Shown here piece after piece: positions 35,362-43,550 of a stretch of DNA of 64,000 nt. Position numbers and translations under genes: made by a program. Positions within the stretch are counted from its first letter, which is position 1. Each line of letters starts with the position of its first letter. The DNA lies in NCBI RefSeq assembly GCF_024643285.1, contig NZ_JAMSLW010000003.1, forward strand, positions 1 to 64,000, given 5' to 3'. The notes below the pieces were generated by a model. It was not told where the DNA came from. It made no database searches and saw only the letters and a program-made list of their open reading frames with translations. The DNA comes from Parapedobacter lycopersici (GTDB taxonomy: Bacteria; Bacteroidota; Bacteroidia; Sphingobacteriales; Sphingobacteriaceae).

Positions 35362-36570
35362 TTAAACGGCTGCCGAAAACTCCTCATGCAGTCGGTTAGC
35401 CACAATTTCAGCTTCCCCTGGTTCCAACATAAAAACCGTGAGGTTTACACCGTCACCATTCCGCATTACTTCAATTGACGGGTTGCCATTACGGAGTTTT
35501 TCCGATAAATCTCTGTTGGTTATTTTTACCCGATTATCCCATGTAATAGTCAGTGTGGGGGTGTGGTTGGCTATTGGTGGAACGGTAACCTGCGTGCTTA
35601 CTCCCGCCACCTGTTTCACCGCACTTTCGATGGTAGCTACTCGCTTTTCCCATTCCTTCCATTCCGCCTCATGATCGGTATTGACATATTTTTCCAGGGC
35701 TACATACATACCCAGGATTTCTTCTTTGTTGACTTTCATACCCCGGCCGATGTTTCCGCCACGGGGAGGCGCATTCAGCCTTGCAGCAGCAATAAGATCT
35801 TTTCTGCCAAGGAGTAGCCCCGCGCTTTGTGGTCCTTTTAACGCTTTTCCGCCGGAGATGCAGACAAGGTCAAAGCCCATGTCATTGTATTTCCAAAGGT
35901 TTTCTACGGGTGGAATGTCCGCCGCAATATCGATAATGGTCGGTATACCATGTTTTTTGGCTACAGCCAACCACTCCTCGTGGAGGATTTTGCCATGCAT
36001 TGTGCTTTCATTCAGGAAATACATTAATGCGGTTTTACTGTTGACAGCCCGCTCCAGTTCCGCGCTTGTTTCAACCACCACCGGTTTAATGCCTGTATTG
36101 GTTAATGCGTGGATGTAACCGTGGTTGTGGCCTTTTTGTAGGATTACTTCATTTTTCTCCAAATTGCTTACGTCCGGAAGCTGTGCAATCTTTTCTTGGT
36201 CAGTCCCGGTCAATACGCCGGCAGTTCCCAGCACCAGAGCAGACCAGCATCCCGCGGTCACCATCGCAGCTTCCGAATGGCATATGGCGGCAATCTTTTC
36301 ACCCACCTTGTCCTGGACTTCATCTAACATGACAAATTTCCGTGAACTAGTCTGGATGGCCTGAATTACTTCGGGTTGCATTAAAGATGCGGTCATTGCC
36401 GTATACGTACCCGCAGCATTAATGAATGAACGTATACCGAGTTCTTCCACTAGGCCACGTGCCCGAGCCGCTGCAATTGCTTCGGGTGCTGCAGCTTTCG
36501 CCGTTGTAGCTACTATGCCGCCAGCCAACGGAGTCACTGATAAATACTTGAGTGCTTCTCTCCTTTTCAT
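35362..36570 (-). CDS. Exported SelA-like PLP-dependent enzyme without extra domain (paralogue 3)
   Basis: A 402-residue SelA/DgaE-like enzyme. The twin-arginine-type start (KRREALKYLSVTPLAGG) is followed by an Ala-rich stretch. The PLP core has D214 (TIIDIAAD) and Schiff-base Lys242 (CISGGKALKGPQ). It lacks the C-terminal beta-domain of the paralogues at 25658 and 29461. It also differs in the active-site approach: NESTMHGKIL here replaces the GARSEEGPLS/GGQSEEGPLS of the other two, so a different substrate is likely. It leads the minus-strand run (PLP3, amidohydrolase, RidA, RraA, mutarotase-like, PLP2), with a good promoter at 36618-36648. Confidence 0.86.
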   Translation of the reverse strand: MKRREALKYLSVTPLAGGIVATTAKAAAPEAIAAARARGLVEELGIRSFINAAGTYTAMTASLMQPEVIQAIQTSSRKFVMLDEVQDKVGEKIAAICHSEAAMVTAGCWSALVLGTAGVLTGTDQEKIAQLPDVSNLEKNEVILQKGHNHGYIHALTNTGIKPVVVETSAELERAVNSKTALMYFLNESTMHGKILHEEWLAVAKKHGIPTIIDIAADIPPVENLWKYNDMGFDLVCISGGKALKGPQSAGLLLGRKDLIAAARLNAPPRGGNIGRGMKVNKEEILGMYVALEKYVNTDHEAEWKEWEKRVATIESAVKQVAGVSTQVTVPPIANHTPTLTITWDNRVKITNRDLSEKLRNGNPSIEVMRNGDGVNLTVFMLEPGEAEIVANRLHEEFSAAV

Positions 36571-36896
36571 ATTTTGAAAGTTAGAATTAATTAGATAGTT
36601 AGAACTTTTTGAATAACCAAAGTTACTATTTTTTGAAAACTTTCCTAATATAAAGGTGGGGTATAACGGGGTTTTTAACGTTACCGGTCTTGGATGTAGA
36701 ACGGGGTGTCAAAGGGGGACTGGAGCAGCTGATGCCGAAAGCAACCGCCCCGGATCCTAGTGCGACGGTCCCGATCAGTCCTTCTCTATTTTGAAATTTT
36801 TCAAACAATAAATTACGTGGATTGTCAACATCATAAACGTGTGGCGGATGCCCCGTTGATCACTTGAAAATTTTAATTATCAAAAAGAAGATAATC
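36571..36896. other. Divergent intergenic region between PLP paralogue 3 and PA2169-type genes
   Basis: 326 bases with the minus-strand promoter at 36618-36648. A 60-codon open frame on the minus strand (36626-36808) has no recognisable content and overlaps that promoter. Otherwise nothing identifiable. Confidence 0.4.
36618..36648 (-). promoter_or_regulatory. Bacteroidota-type promoter of the PLP3-amidohydrolase-RidA operon
   Basis: On the minus strand TAACTTTG (complement of 36618-36625) matches the -7 consensus TAnnTTTG. Exactly 19 bases upstream lies TTAG (36645-36648), three of four matches to the -33 TTTG. It is positioned about 48 bases before the ATG at 36570. Confidence 0.5.
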
Positions 36897-37361
36897 ATGG
36901 AAGACTTAAAGAAAACTGCTGAGGTGTTGAACGATCTTATTAAAATCAACAACGATCGCGTAGAGGGATATCAGCGGGCAATAACTGAATTGCCGGAAAT
37001 CAATGCCGACCTGAAAGGCCTGTTCACCCGTTTTGTTGAACAAAGCGAAGGATTAAAAGCGGAACTACAGCAACATATCAGTGCGTGGGATGGTAAGGTC
37101 GATGCGCAGACTACTATGTCAGGCAAGATTTACCGCGCCTGGATGGATATCAAAGCGGCATTGGCGTCCGACGACCGTAAGGCTATCTTAGAAAGTTGCG
37201 AATATGGAGAGGACGCTGCCCAAAAAGCATATCGGCAGGCTGAACAGGAAGAAGGGATTTCTCCGGCTGCACGTGCCTTAATTACGAACCAGAAAATACA
37301 GCTACTTGCTTCACACGATCAGGTAAAGGAATTGCGTGATCGGGAACGGGAAGAAGCATAA
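36897..37361 (+). CDS. PA2169/DUF2383-type four-helix-bundle protein (copy 1)
   Basis: A 154-residue all-helical protein of the PA2169 family (DUF2383), related in fold to ferritin-like bundles. The family-type start is MEDLKKTAEVLNDLIKINNDRVEGYQ-like, with LFTRFVEQSEGLKAELQQHI in helix 2 and AWMDIKAALASDDRKAILESCEYGED in helix 3. Start at ATG 36897; an upstream ATG at 36864 adds a Lys/Ile leader not seen in homologues. First of three tandem homologues. Members are often found among general-stress genes. No metal site can be claimed. Confidence 0.87.
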   Translation: MEDLKKTAEVLNDLIKINNDRVEGYQRAITELPEINADLKGLFTRFVEQSEGLKAELQQHISAWDGKVDAQTTMSGKIYRAWMDIKAALASDDRKAILESCEYGEDAAQKAYRQAEQEEGISPAARALITNQKIQLLASHDQVKELRDREREEA

Positions 37362-37479
37362 TGTGGATACGCCCCGGTCACTTAATAGTTATACCGGTGA
37401 TGCAGGCAGCAGTCTTAGCAAGGGTAACAGTAGCCGAGAATCTAATCACACTACCATACAATATCATATCTACCATATC

Positions 37480-37965
37480 ATGGAAAACCTAAAAAAAGTT
37501 GCCGAATGTCTATATGACTTGATAGACTTTCATAAAGAACGGATCAACGGCTACAGGAAAGCATTGAATATGCTTGGGAACGGGGAGCAATGCCTCGAAA
37601 CCCTGTTCAATGCATTTATCAAACAAAGTGAAAATATGAAAGTGGAATTGGATAATATGGCCACTCATTGCGGTATAGTCCTGCATCTGCATTCCGAACA
37701 ATTTGGACTGGCTTGGTCCGTGGTGAAAGCAGTGTTCGACAGCCGTATGCCCACTTATTCGTTGGATCGTTGTAAATCTGGTGAAAATGCCCTACTAATT
37801 GCCTATCACGGTGTAGAAGGAAGTGAAGGCTTAGATGTAGAACTTAGGGAACTGGTTAAAAGGCAAAAGCGGGAAATTATTGCAGCGCGTGATTGGATTG
37901 CCCATTTTGAAAACTTTCTCCTGGAGTCGCCCAAACAGGATCAACCATTGGCCGCTGTTTCTTAG
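37480..37965 (+). CDS. PA2169/DUF2383-type four-helix-bundle protein (copy 2)
   Basis: A 161-residue paralogue of the preceding gene, with the same helix pattern (MENLKKVAECLYDLIDFHKE; FNAFIKQSENMKVELDNM; CKSGENALLIAYH) but more diverged in the last helix. Its start at ATG 37480 aligns with copy 1 (MEDLKKTAEV); a 48-residue upstream extension to 37336 overlaps copy 1 and is rejected. It is 118 bases after copy 1 and likely arose by tandem duplication. Confidence 0.83.
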   Translation: MENLKKVAECLYDLIDFHKERINGYRKALNMLGNGEQCLETLFNAFIKQSENMKVELDNMATHCGIVLHLHSEQFGLAWSVVKAVFDSRMPTYSLDRCKSGENALLIAYHGVEGSEGLDVELRELVKRQKREIIAARDWIAHFENFLLESPKQDQPLAAVS

Positions 37966-38007
37966 AGAAAGATTTATAATCGATTGTAAACTTAGCGCAC
38001 GACAACT

Positions 38008-38466
38008 ATGGAACATTCGCCAAAAACTCCGTCACTGCTTAACGATCTCATTGAGGTGAATGGATGGCGTATTTTGAGTTATCAAGCGGTATTGGCAGAA
38101 GCCCGTGTACACTCGCCTGCTGAACAGGACGTTTTTGAGGAAATTGTTTTCCAGGGGCAGCATCTTCAGCATGAATTGGAGGCTGAGCTGGTTTCGCTGA
38201 CGCGGGATCTGCCCCACCGGGGAAATCCGGATGGTCGGGTGCTGAAAGTTTGGAGTGCGGTAACCTCGTTCCTTAGGGGCAGGAAGGCTATGACCATCGG
38301 AGAACTGTTCGATCGGGGAGAGCGTGCGTTGTTGAAAATATATCAATACGTGGAGAAACAGCTGGACGGCCCTAAAAGCACAAAAAAGCTAATTGCACAG
38401 CAAAAAGAGGAATTGAAAGCTTTTTATAAACGATACAGGTCCTTATACCTGCATCAGCCGGTGTAG
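38008..38466 (+). CDS. PA2169/DUF2383-type four-helix-bundle protein (copy 3, divergent)
   Basis: A 152-residue protein, the third and most diverged of the tandem set. Shared positions include LLNDLIEVNGWRILSYQ in helix 1, FEEIVFQGQHLQHELEAEL in helix 2 and FDRGERALLKIYQ in helix 3. The gap after copy 2 is 42 bases, so cotranscription is likely. The function is not known; a stress-related role is inferred from family context. Confidence 0.75.
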   Translation: MEHSPKTPSLLNDLIEVNGWRILSYQAVLAEARVHSPAEQDVFEEIVFQGQHLQHELEAELVSLTRDLPHRGNPDGRVLKVWSAVTSFLRGRKAMTIGELFDRGERALLKIYQYVEKQLDGPKSTKKLIAQQKEELKAFYKRYRSLYLHQPV

Positions 38467-38677
38467 TCTGTAACCGGTCAAGTAATGGCGCCATCAAAAC
38501 TCAATCATTATCATTCAATGAATAATTATTCGGTTTCCATTTGGATATGGGGGCACCAGCTGCGTTAACTCATGGCATATAAAGCCACTTCCATTCCTGT
38601 TTCGCCTGCCAATTTCAGGCGGATCAAAACGGAAACAGGATAGCACGCAACGAAAGGATAATGCAAATACGGGTCGG

Positions 38678-38857
38678 CTACATGGTATCCGTTTCCATGT
38701 CAGTCGTATCCATTGGATACACGCTATCGCGGGGCATGGTTTGCTGATCATAGTCCGCCGTATCCATTTGATTACCGTCGTTGTTTTTCCCGGTTCCGCA
38801 GGATGCAGCAAGGATGCTGAAACCCACTATGAATAAACTTATTTTTCCTAAATTCAT
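38678..38857 (-). CDS. Small acidic lipoprotein
   Basis: A 59-residue lipoprotein: MNLGKISLFIVGFSILAASC is a complete signal with the lipobox LAASC (Cys20). It is followed by a short mature part rich in Asp, Thr and Met with repeated MDTTDM-type motifs. Start at ATG 38857; an ORF extension to 38941 is not signal-like. Small lipoproteins of this type are common among Bacteroidota stress genes (compare 59389). Function unknown. Confidence 0.7.
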   Translation of the reverse strand: MNLGKISLFIVGFSILAASCGTGKNNDGNQMDTADYDQQTMPRDSVYPMDTTDMETDTM

Positions 38858-39171
38858 AACGATATGTGTTTGTATATCATCATTCCTGAGAAAAACGAGC
38901 CAAAAACGTTGCAGATGATGGATTAATATTCTTTTAGGCAATTAATATGCTTAATGGACGTTTGTCATTTTACGAACGCGGCATGTCGGGTTTACCAATG
39001 TGCAGCATACCATACGAAAAATATAAGATCGTATACAATAAATTCAGTTAACTGTACAGCGGGCGGAAGCACATTTTATTAGGAGATTGTTGAGGATATT
39101 ATTATAAATTTGTATTTATCGTAACATCCCGAATTTCGAAAGGGCTGTGCCAATTAGGAGCGACCGATTAT
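38858..39171. other. Divergent intergenic region upstream of the histidine kinase
   Basis: 314 AT-rich bases. A candidate -7 box TAAATTTG is at 39105-39112 on the plus strand with an imperfect -33 partner (ATTG at 39086-39089, 15-base spacing). No other feature seen. Confidence 0.4.
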
Positions 39172-41178
39172 ATGAAAGATTTGTTTCCACGGGTCACTGA
39201 CCGGGTATTCAAAGAAATGTTTTTGGCTTCGCCTCTGGCTGGCTATATCTGTGATAAAGCAGGTGTCTTATTGGTTTATAACGATGCCGCGGTAGCGTTG
39301 TGGGGGCGCAAACCTGAAATTGGTTTGGAAAAATGGAGTGGTGCGTTGGCCAGCTATTATGCCGACGGCAGGCCAATGTCATTGGAAGCTTTCCCTGTGG
39401 CCCGGCAGTCCGAAGCCGACGTCACGAGTGATAACGAAGTAATTATTGAGCAACCAAACGGCGTACGGCGGAACGTGTTAGTTTATTCTCGGGTCCTGCT
39501 GGATGAAAAAAGCGAAGTAATCGGTTCGCATAATACGCTCATTGATATCACGGCATATAAACAGCAGGATAGCAGACAAGCATTGCTGTCCGCTATTGTC
39601 GAGTCCTCTGACGATGCCATTGTAAGTAAGGATCTTAACGGTAACATTATGAGCTGGAATGCAGGGGCGCAGCGCATATTTGGTTATCATGAGACTGAAA
39701 TTATTGGCAAGTCCATTAACACACTTATACCATCCCGTCTGTACTGGGAAGAGGAACACATCATCCAACAAGTGAAGGCTGGAAAAAATGTCGACCATTA
39801 TCAAACCGTCCGTCTCACAAAGTCAGGACATGAAATTCCAATATCATTGACAATATCGCCTATGCGTAATGGCGCAGGGCAGATCATCGGGGCTTCCAAG
39901 ATTGCAAGAGAAATTTCAGAACAGATTCGAAACGAACAGCTGATGAAATTGAATGCACGGAAATTGGAAACGTTATACTCCATCGGTAAGGTGATTTCGG
40001 AAAAATTGGATGTGAAATTTATCATTCAGACCGTTATTGAAACAACTATCCGTGCATCGGTCGCCGATATCGGCATTTGCAGTTATTGGATGAAAGAAGG
40101 AGACGGTCGTATAACGCATTCCGTGGCTATAGGAGGGACGGCATGCAATGGAAATATGCTTGAAAACCCTCGCAGGCTCCAGGAATTGCTGCAACATGTT
40201 TTTGCGGATCGGAAAATCGTTCGGTTTGATCCGCTTTCAACGAACAAGGATATGTGTACGTTGTTTAATGACCTGACCAAAAGCGATATACTGACAATCA
40301 ATCATTGCCTGTCCGCGCCGATTTACTCAGCTGATGGCGAGCTCACCGGGGTGATTTTATTGGGATATGTACAACGTGAAGTATACCAGGGTGCCGATGA
40401 TGAACTGATTTACAATATTGCTTCCCAGGTGGCGGTGGCACTTGAAAATGCCAAATTGTTTGAAGAAGTCAATGCGTTGAACCTCAAAAAAAATGAATTT
40501 ATTGCCTTAGCCAGTCATGAGCTTAAGACGCCTTTAACAACCGTAAAGGGATATCTTCAGATATTGGAACGGTATGAAATTAATCAAATCGGCCAGCGAT
40601 TTCTTGGTAAAGCGTTGAAGCAGGTTGATCGTATCGAGGCATTGATTGCAGAGTTACTCGATATTTCTAGAATAGAAGCGGGCAGACTCGATCTTTATTA
40701 TGAAACGTTTGATATTGGTGAGTTGATACTCGATGTTGTCGAGACTTTTCGCTTCAGCAGCACAACCCATCAAATTATCATGAATGATAATCCTAATATC
40801 ATGGTTCATGCAGACAAGCAACGCATTGAGCAGGTATTGATCAATCTGCTAAGCAATGCCATTAAATATTCACCTGAATCAGACAAAGTATATGTTGCTG
40901 TTGAAACATCGGATGCCGCTGTGACCGTAAAAGTGACCGACGAAGGTATGGGTATGAGTTTAGCGCAACGTGGGAAAATATTCACCCGTTTTTTCCGGAT
41001 CGAGGGTACGTCCAAAATGCCTGGATTGGGACTTGGGTTATACCTGAGTAAAGAAATCATCAATCGGCATAATGGCCATATTGATGTCGAAAGCGAGCTT
41101 GGCAAAGGCGCTACGTTTTATTTCTCAATACCTTATACACAGCAAGATACTGATGCCGTGAAGACGCTTTTCGATTAA
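39172..41178 (+). CDS. Cytosolic PAS-PAS-GAF sensor histidine kinase
   Basis: A 668-residue kinase without transmembrane segments. It has a PAS-like domain (about 10-125), a second PAS with PAC (about 135-250, MSWNAGAQRIFGYHETEIIG), a GAF domain (about 265-428), a HisKA dimerisation helix with the phospho-accepting H449 (LASHELKTPLTTVKGY) and an HATPase_c domain (about 550-660). The last has an N box (INLLSNAIKYS), DEGMGMS (G1) and GLGLGLYLSKEI (G2). It would sense a soluble ligand, redox state or light through PAS/GAF. The single-domain response regulator at 41283 is the natural partner (104-base gap). Confidence 0.94.
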   Translation: MKDLFPRVTDRVFKEMFLASPLAGYICDKAGVLLVYNDAAVALWGRKPEIGLEKWSGALASYYADGRPMSLEAFPVARQSEADVTSDNEVIIEQPNGVRRNVLVYSRVLLDEKSEVIGSHNTLIDITAYKQQDSRQALLSAIVESSDDAIVSKDLNGNIMSWNAGAQRIFGYHETEIIGKSINTLIPSRLYWEEEHIIQQVKAGKNVDHYQTVRLTKSGHEIPISLTISPMRNGAGQIIGASKIAREISEQIRNEQLMKLNARKLETLYSIGKVISEKLDVKFIIQTVIETTIRASVADIGICSYWMKEGDGRITHSVAIGGTACNGNMLENPRRLQELLQHVFADRKIVRFDPLSTNKDMCTLFNDLTKSDILTINHCLSAPIYSADGELTGVILLGYVQREVYQGADDELIYNIASQVAVALENAKLFEEVNALNLKKNEFIALASHELKTPLTTVKGYLQILERYEINQIGQRFLGKALKQVDRIEALIAELLDISRIEAGRLDLYYETFDIGELILDVVETFRFSSTTHQIIMNDNPNIMVHADKQRIEQVLINLLSNAIKYSPESDKVYVAVETSDAAVTVKVTDEGMGMSLAQRGKIFTRFFRIEGTSKMPGLGLGLYLSKEIINRHNGHIDVESELGKGATFYFSIPYTQQDTDAVKTLFD

Positions 41179-41282
41179 AACCGGTGCCTGTGAACCTGTA
41201 ATGGGTTACAACACTATATAACTTTTATTTAAACTTCGCGTGTTTTATTCCGTCAAAACTACAGCTGAGTAAAAGCTGTACG

Positions 41283-41642
41283 GTGAAAAAGATAATCCAT
41301 TTCATTGAGGATGATAAGGCAATTGCTGAACTTATCGCTTTTCTATTGAAGGAAGAGGAATATAATGTCAGTATCTATACGAACACAAAAGTCTATAAAG
41401 AACAGCTGTTCAGTGCACTGCCTCATTTACTCATCGTTGATGTGAAGCTTTCCTGCGACGATAGCCTGGAAATGTGCCGGACCTGGAAGCTCGATGAGGT
41501 GACCCGTGATATTCCTCTCTTGGTTACCTCTGCTTATGAAGGCAACCGAACCGATGAGCGGATTGTATCGGCTGATTATTTTATGGGCAAACCATTTAGT
41601 ATAACTGAATTTCTTAACCGGGTGGCTTTACTTCTTAGTTAA
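41283..41642 (+). CDS. Single-domain response regulator
   Basis: A 119-residue receiver domain with no output domain. The acidic pocket residues (IEDDK, D10/D11), phospho-acceptor D53 (LLIVDVKLS), the Thr/Ser position (LLVTSA) and K103 (MGKPFS) are all present. The start codon is GTG at 41283; no ATG is available nearby. It follows the PAS-GAF kinase gene and probably works by protein-protein contact or in a phosphorelay. Confidence 0.9.
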   Translation: MKKIIHFIEDDKAIAELIAFLLKEEEYNVSIYTNTKVYKEQLFSALPHLLIVDVKLSCDDSLEMCRTWKLDEVTRDIPLLVTSAYEGNRTDERIVSADYFMGKPFSITEFLNRVALLLS

Positions 41643-41670
41643 TTACGGATTAGAGTCAACTTCGCGGAAT

Positions 41671-41712
41671 CCCTTTTGCATCTTTAAAATGATTGAAAGA
41701 TGCAAAAGAGGG
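41671..41712. terminator. Hairpin terminator between response regulator and DUF892 fragment
   Basis: Arms ttttgcatcttt and aaagatgcaaaa (12 bases, loop about 10) with extra ccc/ggg pairing at the base, in the gap between two convergent genes. It acts on both strands. Confidence 0.7.
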
Positions 41713-41736
41713 TAAATATGTTGCCAGTGAATTACA

Positions 41737-42024
41737 CTATTGTACAACATTTGCTTGTTCCATGGGGATATCGGTTAGTTTACTGTCTGTTTCCTTTTCT
41801 TCGTTGAGTGTTGCACTCAGTATCTCATCGGCTTCTTGATGTTCCATTAATTTGGCATAAGTAACCAAGCACCCATAACTGGCTATTTCATAATGCTCAA
41901 TTTTTTGGGCGGCGGCAATAAGCGCAGCATCAAGTGCATCCGTGTTTTCAAAATTTTCCATGATTTCTTCAGCTTCTTTTAACAGGCTTTTCATTGCTTC
42001 GCACGTTTTTGCTCGTGGCGACAT
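41737..42024 (-). pseudogene. N-terminally truncated YciE/YciF-type (DUF892) ferritin-like gene
   Basis: A 95-codon frame matching only the C-terminal half of the YciE/DUF892 family: AKTCEAMKSLLKEAEEIM, then DAALIAAAQKIEHYEIASYG and LNEEKETDSKLTDI. Full-length proteins are about 160-170 residues; the first two helices are missing. The open frame extends upstream of the ATG for nine codons (ending in EFRSID, itself family-like) to a TGA stop, and no other frame upstream shows the missing helices. Half of a four-helix metal-binding bundle is unlikely to function alone, so I call it a remnant, though a short expressed product remains possible. Confidence 0.65.
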
Positions 42025-42294
42025 ATCGATGGATCGAAATTCCTGCCTCCATAGCGATCTTATCGATCATTGCCGTCCGCGGGTTGATGCGCTGGGATAT
42101 GGGGGCAGTTTAATTTTTTAAATCAAATTTTACCGGGATGTGTTGTTTTAAATACGACGGTTTATACGCGCACAATAGACAAGTGCACGAAAGACCAGGT
42201 TGAACGGTTATTAATAGATAATAGAGAAAGGGGTGAATAGATGAATCTGATGCACTGTCAATCACCCGTGATAATATAAGTTTATTTAATACCT

Positions 42295-43461
42295 ATGGGA
42301 ATAGGAATAGTAACCAAAGAAGATTTTACAGCACTGGCAACGGAGAAATTACCGGCACCCTGTATATCGATTTATTTGCCTACGCATTCTTCAGGCGTAG
42401 AAGTAAATGAAAGACATGACCTTATTGTATTTAAAAATTTGCTGCAGGAAGCAAACCGTGAATTAATCAGCAAGGGAATGCCTTCACACAAAGTGGAAGC
42501 GCTGCTGAAGCCGGCAACTGCACTGCTTGGCGACGAGTCTTTTTGGTCAAATTTGTCTGAAGGTCTTGTCGTATTCGTAGCGGACGGATTTTTTAAAACG
42601 TTCACGTTGCCCCAACCGGTCAAACAGGAAGTTCATGTCAATGCAGCGTTTCATCTAAGTCCGCTGGTGTCATTCGTTGGAAGCACGGAGTATTTTTATT
42701 TGCTTGTTTTCAGTAAAAATGCCGCCGCCTTTTATAAAGGAGATGCGTTTGGATTATGGCCGATGCATATTAGTGGCTTGCCGCAGGGCATGAATGACGT
42801 GATTCATTTTGAGGAGAAAAGCGCCCGGAAACTTTTCCGGGGAGGCGGTACGGCAACACCGGGCTCAGGGGCCAGCTTTCATGGACATGGTAGTGGCTTG
42901 GCAGATGACCGAGAATATATCATACAATATTTGACCGAGATTGATCAAACGTTGCATACGGAGGTACTTGCTAATGAACGGGCGCCTTTGGTATTGGCTG
43001 CAGTCGAATACATGGTCGGTGCCTACCGCCAGGTATCCAGTTATGATTACATTGCCGAGCAGGCGATAATCGGAAACTATGATCATGAAAACGCCGGGTC
43101 ATTGTTTCAGCGCGTACGGAAAATTATCGCTCCCTATTTTAAAGAGCGAAGTAAACGGGCACTGGATAATTATTATAATCAGCTGGCTACACCACGAACA
43201 TCCTCGATGCCGGACAGAATTATCCCAGCCAGTTTTTATAAGCAGATTTCAGATCTGTTTGTTGAAAAAGATGCGCACATCTGGGGTTCATTTGATGCAC
43301 ATTCCAATAAGTTGGTCGTTCATCCCGAACGGCAACAGCACGACGAGTGTTTAATAAACTTTGCGGTCGTAAACACGTTGTCGAATGGAGGCGATGTCTA
43401 TGTCCTTGACACCGAGCAGATGCCCAAAAAGGCAGTTATTGCAGCTGTTATGCGATATTAG
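42295..43461 (+). CDS. baeRF-type protein (bacterial relative of eRF1/Pelota), possible family 7
   Basis: A 388-residue cytoplasmic protein whose layout resembles the bacterial archaeo-eukaryotic release-factor-like (baeRF) families: an N-terminal alpha/beta domain (LPAPCISIYLPTH), a middle RNase-H-like domain (YFYLLVFSKNAAAFYKGD) and a C-terminal L7Ae-like part (ANTLSNGGDVYVLDTEQMP-like end). A flexible Gly/His-rich loop (residues 182-201, GGGTATPGSGASFHGHGSG) takes the place where eRF1 has its GGQ tip; GGQ itself is absent. Such proteins have been proposed to act on stalled or hibernating ribosomes. The assignment rests on pattern recognition; function unproven. Confidence 0.6.
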   Translation: MGIGIVTKEDFTALATEKLPAPCISIYLPTHSSGVEVNERHDLIVFKNLLQEANRELISKGMPSHKVEALLKPATALLGDESFWSNLSEGLVVFVADGFFKTFTLPQPVKQEVHVNAAFHLSPLVSFVGSTEYFYLLVFSKNAAAFYKGDAFGLWPMHISGLPQGMNDVIHFEEKSARKLFRGGGTATPGSGASFHGHGSGLADDREYIIQYLTEIDQTLHTEVLANERAPLVLAAVEYMVGAYRQVSSYDYIAEQAIIGNYDHENAGSLFQRVRKIIAPYFKERSKRALDNYYNQLATPRTSSMPDRIIPASFYKQISDLFVEKDAHIWGSFDAHSNKLVVHPERQQHDECLINFAVVNTLSNGGDVYVLDTEQMPKKAVIAAVMRY

Positions 43462-43550
43462 GTTGACGTAGGAGCACAGATGAATATATTATGTGACGAA
43501 ATTATGCACAGGTTATGATTACGCTTTAATTAGAGTCATGGTATCTCATT

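Noticed and set aside
36626-36808. A 60-codon minus-strand frame upstream of PLP paralogue 3.
   Set aside because: No family resemblance, and it overlaps a better-supported promoter at 36618-36648.
37336-37479. Longer start for PA2169-type copy 2.
   Set aside because: The extension overlaps copy 1, is low-complexity and unlike homologues, while ATG 37480 aligns with copy 1.
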